The notes under the pieces are model-generated. The model saw only the letters and a program-made list of their open reading frames with translations. It had not been told where the DNA came from and did no database searches. The position numbers and the translations under genes are program-made. From Legionella jamestowniensis (GTDB lineage Bacteria > Pseudomonadota > Gammaproteobacteria > Legionellales > Legionellaceae), in NCBI RefSeq assembly GCF_001467745.1, contig NZ_LNYG01000013.1:2040292-2104291 (forward strand): DNA of 64,000 nucleotides, read 5' to 3'. Below, piece after piece: positions 61,094 through 64,000 of the stretch (position 1 is the first letter of the stretch; every line of letters begins with the position of its first letter).

Positions 61094-61325
61094 GCTTAGA
61101 TAAGACATTGCTATATACAGAAAGCTAAAAAGGCCCAAAATTCCGGCATCATCCTGAAAGCGCCATGGTCGCTTGAAGGGGCTTGATCAACTTGCTTAAA
61201 AATATTTTTTAGACATAGTTGATTTTCACTCCCTCTATCCATTCATTGGATATGAACATTTTACTTTTCGCTGGCCCTTTTCTTCTGCATACTATTCTTG
61301 AAAATTCATTGCAAAGGAGAGATGC

Positions 61326-63005
61326 ATGGTTTATCAACAAGGATGTGCGGGTCTCACACTGCTTATGTGTGCAGCCACAGCAATAGCCAGTGACAATATA
61401 CACCTTATTATCAAATATAAAGAAAAACCCACGGCATTCGCTGCTTTAAAAACAGAGCTGGCTAATACGGTTCATCTGCCTGTTCACGCTTTAACACCAA
61501 TGGCAGGAGAAGCTTATTCTCTCGTGTATAAAACCAAGCATTTAAACAACAAAAAGGACAATTTGCTACAAAAAGTGCTGGTCAAGTTAAGACAAAATCC
61601 AAACATTGCTTATGCGGTAGAAGATAGGGTGGGGCACTTTAAACCTTTACCCTTTTTGAAGCATCAATCTTCCCCTTCTTCTTTGGCTAACAATTTGTTA
61701 TCTCACGATTCTCAGTGGGATGAGTTTTCTCCGCCCGCAGGCGTGATGCTTGAATCGGCATCAGGACGTCGTGATGGAGCTTGGGCTTATACTACAGGAC
61801 ACGCTTCAAAGCCAATTGTTGTTGCGGTACTTGATACGGGTATAGCTATCAATCCAAGTCTGGTAAATAATCTTGTTAAAGACAAAGATGGGAAGGTGTG
61901 GGGTTGGAACTTTGCAGGGAATAATCGAAATTTAAGCGATGAAACAGAATCTTACCACGGGACTCATGTCGCTGGTACCATTGCAGGATATGGCGAAATC
62001 ATGATGGGCATGGGAGAAGATTTAAAAATATTACCACTAAAAATTCCTGATGCCTCTGGAATGTTTTATGAAAGTCAGGTGATTAATGCTATTTATTGGG
62101 CTGTTGGTGGCGAAGTCCCCGGTATACCAACAAACTCTTATCCGGCAAAAGTACTTAACATGAGTTTTGGTGTCGATGCACACCCAGGTAAAGAAATTGA
62201 TCATTGCGATGAAGCCTTGCAGGAAGCAATTTTTTATGCGCGTAAAAAAGGGGCTGTTATAGTGGTCGCCGCAGGCAATGATAATCAATGGGAACATTAC
62301 AATGCACCTGCAGTGTGCAACAGTACCATTAAAGTTGCTGCAACGGGTCCTGCAGGGCTTCGCTCTTATTACTCGAATTATGGCCCCAGCGTTACACTTG
62401 CGGCACCTGGAGGTGACTTACGTTATGGTAGGAAAGGAGGTATCTTATCCACCGTTAATCCAGGTGGAGGCTATCAGCATTCAGGCTTTGATTTTTATCA
62501 AGGAACCAGCATGGCCTCTCCTCATGTAGCAGGTGTTGCAGGACTTGTTTTTGCCGTGAGTGATGGAGCTATCAAACCTGAAAAGGTGGAACAAATACTT
62601 TATGCCACTACACACGATTTTGGGCAAAGCAATGATGAAAATAATTCCTGTAAAGGAAGAAAACCTTGTGGACACGGAATTTTGGATGCAGACAATGCCA
62701 TTAAGGCTACACAGGCTAATTATGATGTGATTCTTACAGTGCCAAAAATTAAAGATCTCAAATTAACGCTTTGTGGTAAAAATACTTATCAGTCTAAAGA
62801 AGCGACTTTAAAAATTGGCAAAGTAGAATGGCATCGAATTAACGCAACATGTTCGCCTAAATCTACCTATGCACAGCCTGTAATAAGCCAATCTAAATCA
62901 GGAACTATCAAGGTTAGTTACGGAGCAGCTAGCTATATACTTGATCACACCCTATTGAAGCACTGTGACATCATTGGATTTGATGGCATTGGCTGCTATT
63001 TGTAG
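61326..63005 (+). CDS. Secreted subtilisin-like (S8) serine protease
   Basis: 559 residues with a signal peptide (1-22), an I9-like propeptide (~24-105: IHLIIKYKEKPTAFAALKTE, NPNIAYAVEDRV) and an S8 domain with Asp170 (VVAVLDTGIAI), His211 (YHGTHVAGTIA), oxyanion Asn318 (VVAAGNDNQW) and Ser395 (YQGTSMASPHVAG). A ~100-residue C-terminal extension has several Cys. Likely exported to the medium, plausibly by type II secretion. The ATG at 61326 has AAAGGAG upstream; another ATG at 61322 is out of frame. Confidence 0.93.
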   Translation: MVYQQGCAGLTLLMCAATAIASDNIHLIIKYKEKPTAFAALKTELANTVHLPVHALTPMAGEAYSLVYKTKHLNNKKDNLLQKVLVKLRQNPNIAYAVEDRVGHFKPLPFLKHQSSPSSLANNLLSHDSQWDEFSPPAGVMLESASGRRDGAWAYTTGHASKPIVVAVLDTGIAINPSLVNNLVKDKDGKVWGWNFAGNNRNLSDETESYHGTHVAGTIAGYGEIMMGMGEDLKILPLKIPDASGMFYESQVINAIYWAVGGEVPGIPTNSYPAKVLNMSFGVDAHPGKEIDHCDEALQEAIFYARKKGAVIVVAAGNDNQWEHYNAPAVCNSTIKVAATGPAGLRSYYSNYGPSVTLAAPGGDLRYGRKGGILSTVNPGGGYQHSGFDFYQGTSMASPHVAGVAGLVFAVSDGAIKPEKVEQILYATTHDFGQSNDENNSCKGRKPCGHGILDADNAIKATQANYDVILTVPKIKDLKLTLCGKNTYQSKEATLKIGKVEWHRINATCSPKSTYAQPVISQSKSGTIKVSYGAASYILDHTLLKHCDIIGFDGIGCYL

Positions 63006-63139
63006 ATTCACAAAACTTGTTAATAAAATCGGAAATAGGCTCAGCAAAAGAGCCTTAACTTCTGATATTATTGTAAATAATTTGAGCATAATGTGTCTTG
63101 TATGGTAAAATTTTATTTTTCATAAACTTCAAGCTTACT

Positions 63140-64000
63140 ATGCGAGAATGGTTGAGACGTTTTTATTACGATAAAAAAGCTACTTTGACAATTAAAGGTG
63201 AAACTTATCAATTTTCAGATTGGGAGCGCATTGGTGGGGGGTCTGAAAAACACGTCTATAAAATTAAAGGCAAAAATTTTTGTTTTTTCATCCCTCATAA
63301 ATATTTCAGTGAGGCAGACTGGAATTTTAAAATTGAACTTGAAAAGAATATTTTGGATGAAATGACTTTGGTGGGTTTGAAAACCCAGCAATTTGAATTA
63401 GTGGATTTGGAAATTAACTCGCCTGAACAACCTTCTTATACTATAAAGGCGCTTTTAACGAAGGATTTTCAAACTCTCTGCCAGGATGAATCCCTGGTAA
63501 TTTATAATCCTAAAGGAGATGAGAAGGTCTGTGGAAAGGCTCCTGATTTTATGGCACTAAGGGCGAGATTCAAAGAAGAAGCTTATGTCCAAGAGATGTT
63601 CCAAAAAATTATAAAAGAATATGCCACTGCTTATACATTTTCTTTACCAATCACTGCAATCCAGAGTACGGATGACAGCGAACATATCTGCTTTGAATTA
63701 TCATCACCTGTACCTACTGTTAGGTATATGTTCTGGGATGTGGTTGCAGACACCAACGCATTTCCTTTTATCCCACTAGTTCCAAGTCTAAGCGAATTAA
63801 GGAAAGGTCCCCGTTCCTACAGTAATAGAGAAAACTATTCTTTATATTGTCTGGCCAACACAGTAGCTTGTTCTATTTTAGAGATTCTTTATAGTTTAAA
63901 GTCCAGGATACCTGCCAATTCCTTCACTTTTGTTGGAGAATTGCAAGAAGATATCTTAAAGGCTATTGATCATTCAGCTCTGTTAAAAGAGGCATTAGAG
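63140..64000 (+). CDS. Kinase-like protein, truncated by the window end
   Basis: The frame is open from the ATG at 63140 to the last base (287 codons, no stop). The N-terminus resembles a protein-kinase N-lobe: DWERIGGGSEKHVYKIKGKN is a glycine-loop-like segment, followed by a helix (FKIELEKNILDEM). Residues beyond ~130 do not show clear HRD or DFG motifs before the window ends, though NTVACSILEILYSLKSRIP could be an alpha-E-like helix. Legionella encodes several divergent eukaryotic-type kinases as effectors. No signal peptide. Confidence 0.6.
   Translation, partial: MREWLRRFYYDKKATLTIKGETYQFSDWERIGGGSEKHVYKIKGKNFCFFIPHKYFSEADWNFKIELEKNILDEMTLVGLKTQQFELVDLEINSPEQPSYTIKALLTKDFQTLCQDESLVIYNPKGDEKVCGKAPDFMALRARFKEEAYVQEMFQKIIKEYATAYTFSLPITAIQSTDDSEHICFELSSPVPTVRYMFWDVVADTNAFPFIPLVPSLSELRKGPRSYSNRENYSLYCLANTVACSILEILYSLKSRIPANSFTFVGELQEDILKAIDHSALLKEALE

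Noticed and set aside
1-64000. CRISPR arrays, complete insertion sequences, rRNA or tRNA genes
   Set aside because: No regularly spaced repeats, transposase frames or RNA gene hallmarks were seen by eye; a tRNAscan or ISfinder run was not possible.

Overview
The window reads as chromosome of a Legionella species (Gammaproteobacteria, low GC). The evidence is a set of typical gammaproteobacterial housekeeping proteins (RadA, IspA/XseB, RecG, ArgS, HemE, FolB, GrpE-DnaK-DnaJ, CarA, MetK, AhcY) mixed with proteins of Legionella character: an SH2-like/U-box protein, an ankyrin-like protein, a kinase-like protein, patatin, large orphan membrane proteins, a phasin with a histone-H1-like tail and a type II-secretion style endoglucanase. 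The genus is inferred from memory of protein families, not from a search. I saw no tRNA, rRNA, CRISPR array or intact insertion sequence.

Layout. 0-7.4 kb: CAP-domain and aldo/keto reductase genes, a tiny hydrophilic protein, an orphan membrane protein, ispA-xseB, a flavoprotein, an ANT(6)-type nucleotidyltransferase and radA. 7.5-17.3 kb: accessory block with a 982-residue membrane protein, PhaM-like phasin, a broken HigA-type antitoxin gene, patatin, MBL-fold hydrolase, GH5 endoglucanase and the SH2/U-box protein. Two inverted copies of one ~130-bp palindromic repeat lie in this block. 17.6-25 kb: a long leftward run (maf, ZIP transporter, hydroxyacid dehydrogenase, CDF transporter, TusA-like, PP-loop enzyme), then a 550-bp gap with three perfect DnaA boxes, then recG. 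25-39 kb: AI-2E-type permease, D-threonine aldolase-like enzyme, a tandem pair of small acidic paralogues, thpR, argS with a SPOR protein, a highly atypical P1B-type ATPase, folB, an orphan protein, hemE and a YheT-type hydrolase.

39-51.7 kb is the most plastic part. A class C beta-lactamase-type gene is broken by several frameshifts. Next comes a 4.5-kb AT-rich module bounded by 82-bp direct repeats: a LuxR-type regulator, a carboxymuconolactone-decarboxylase-like protein, an MFS transporter, an isolated sensor-like domain and an XRE/S24 repressor. It is followed by a methyltransferase, a HAD hydrolase, and an ankyrin-like gene plus a molybdenum-carrier-like gene, both flanked by two copies of a 216-bp MITE-like repeat. 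51.7-64 kb is conserved: class II DAHP synthase, grpE-dnaK-dnaJ (with two textbook sigma-32 promoters), carA (without carB), metK-ahcY (activated methyl cycle), a secreted subtilisin-like protease and the start of a kinase-like gene cut by the window end.

Best candidates for something new: the SH2-like plus double U-box protein (16286-17347), the direct-repeat-bounded sensing/transport module (41657-46323), the P1B ATPase with altered catalytic motifs and a duplicated actuator segment (32548-35196), and the tandem acidic small proteins (27640-28273).
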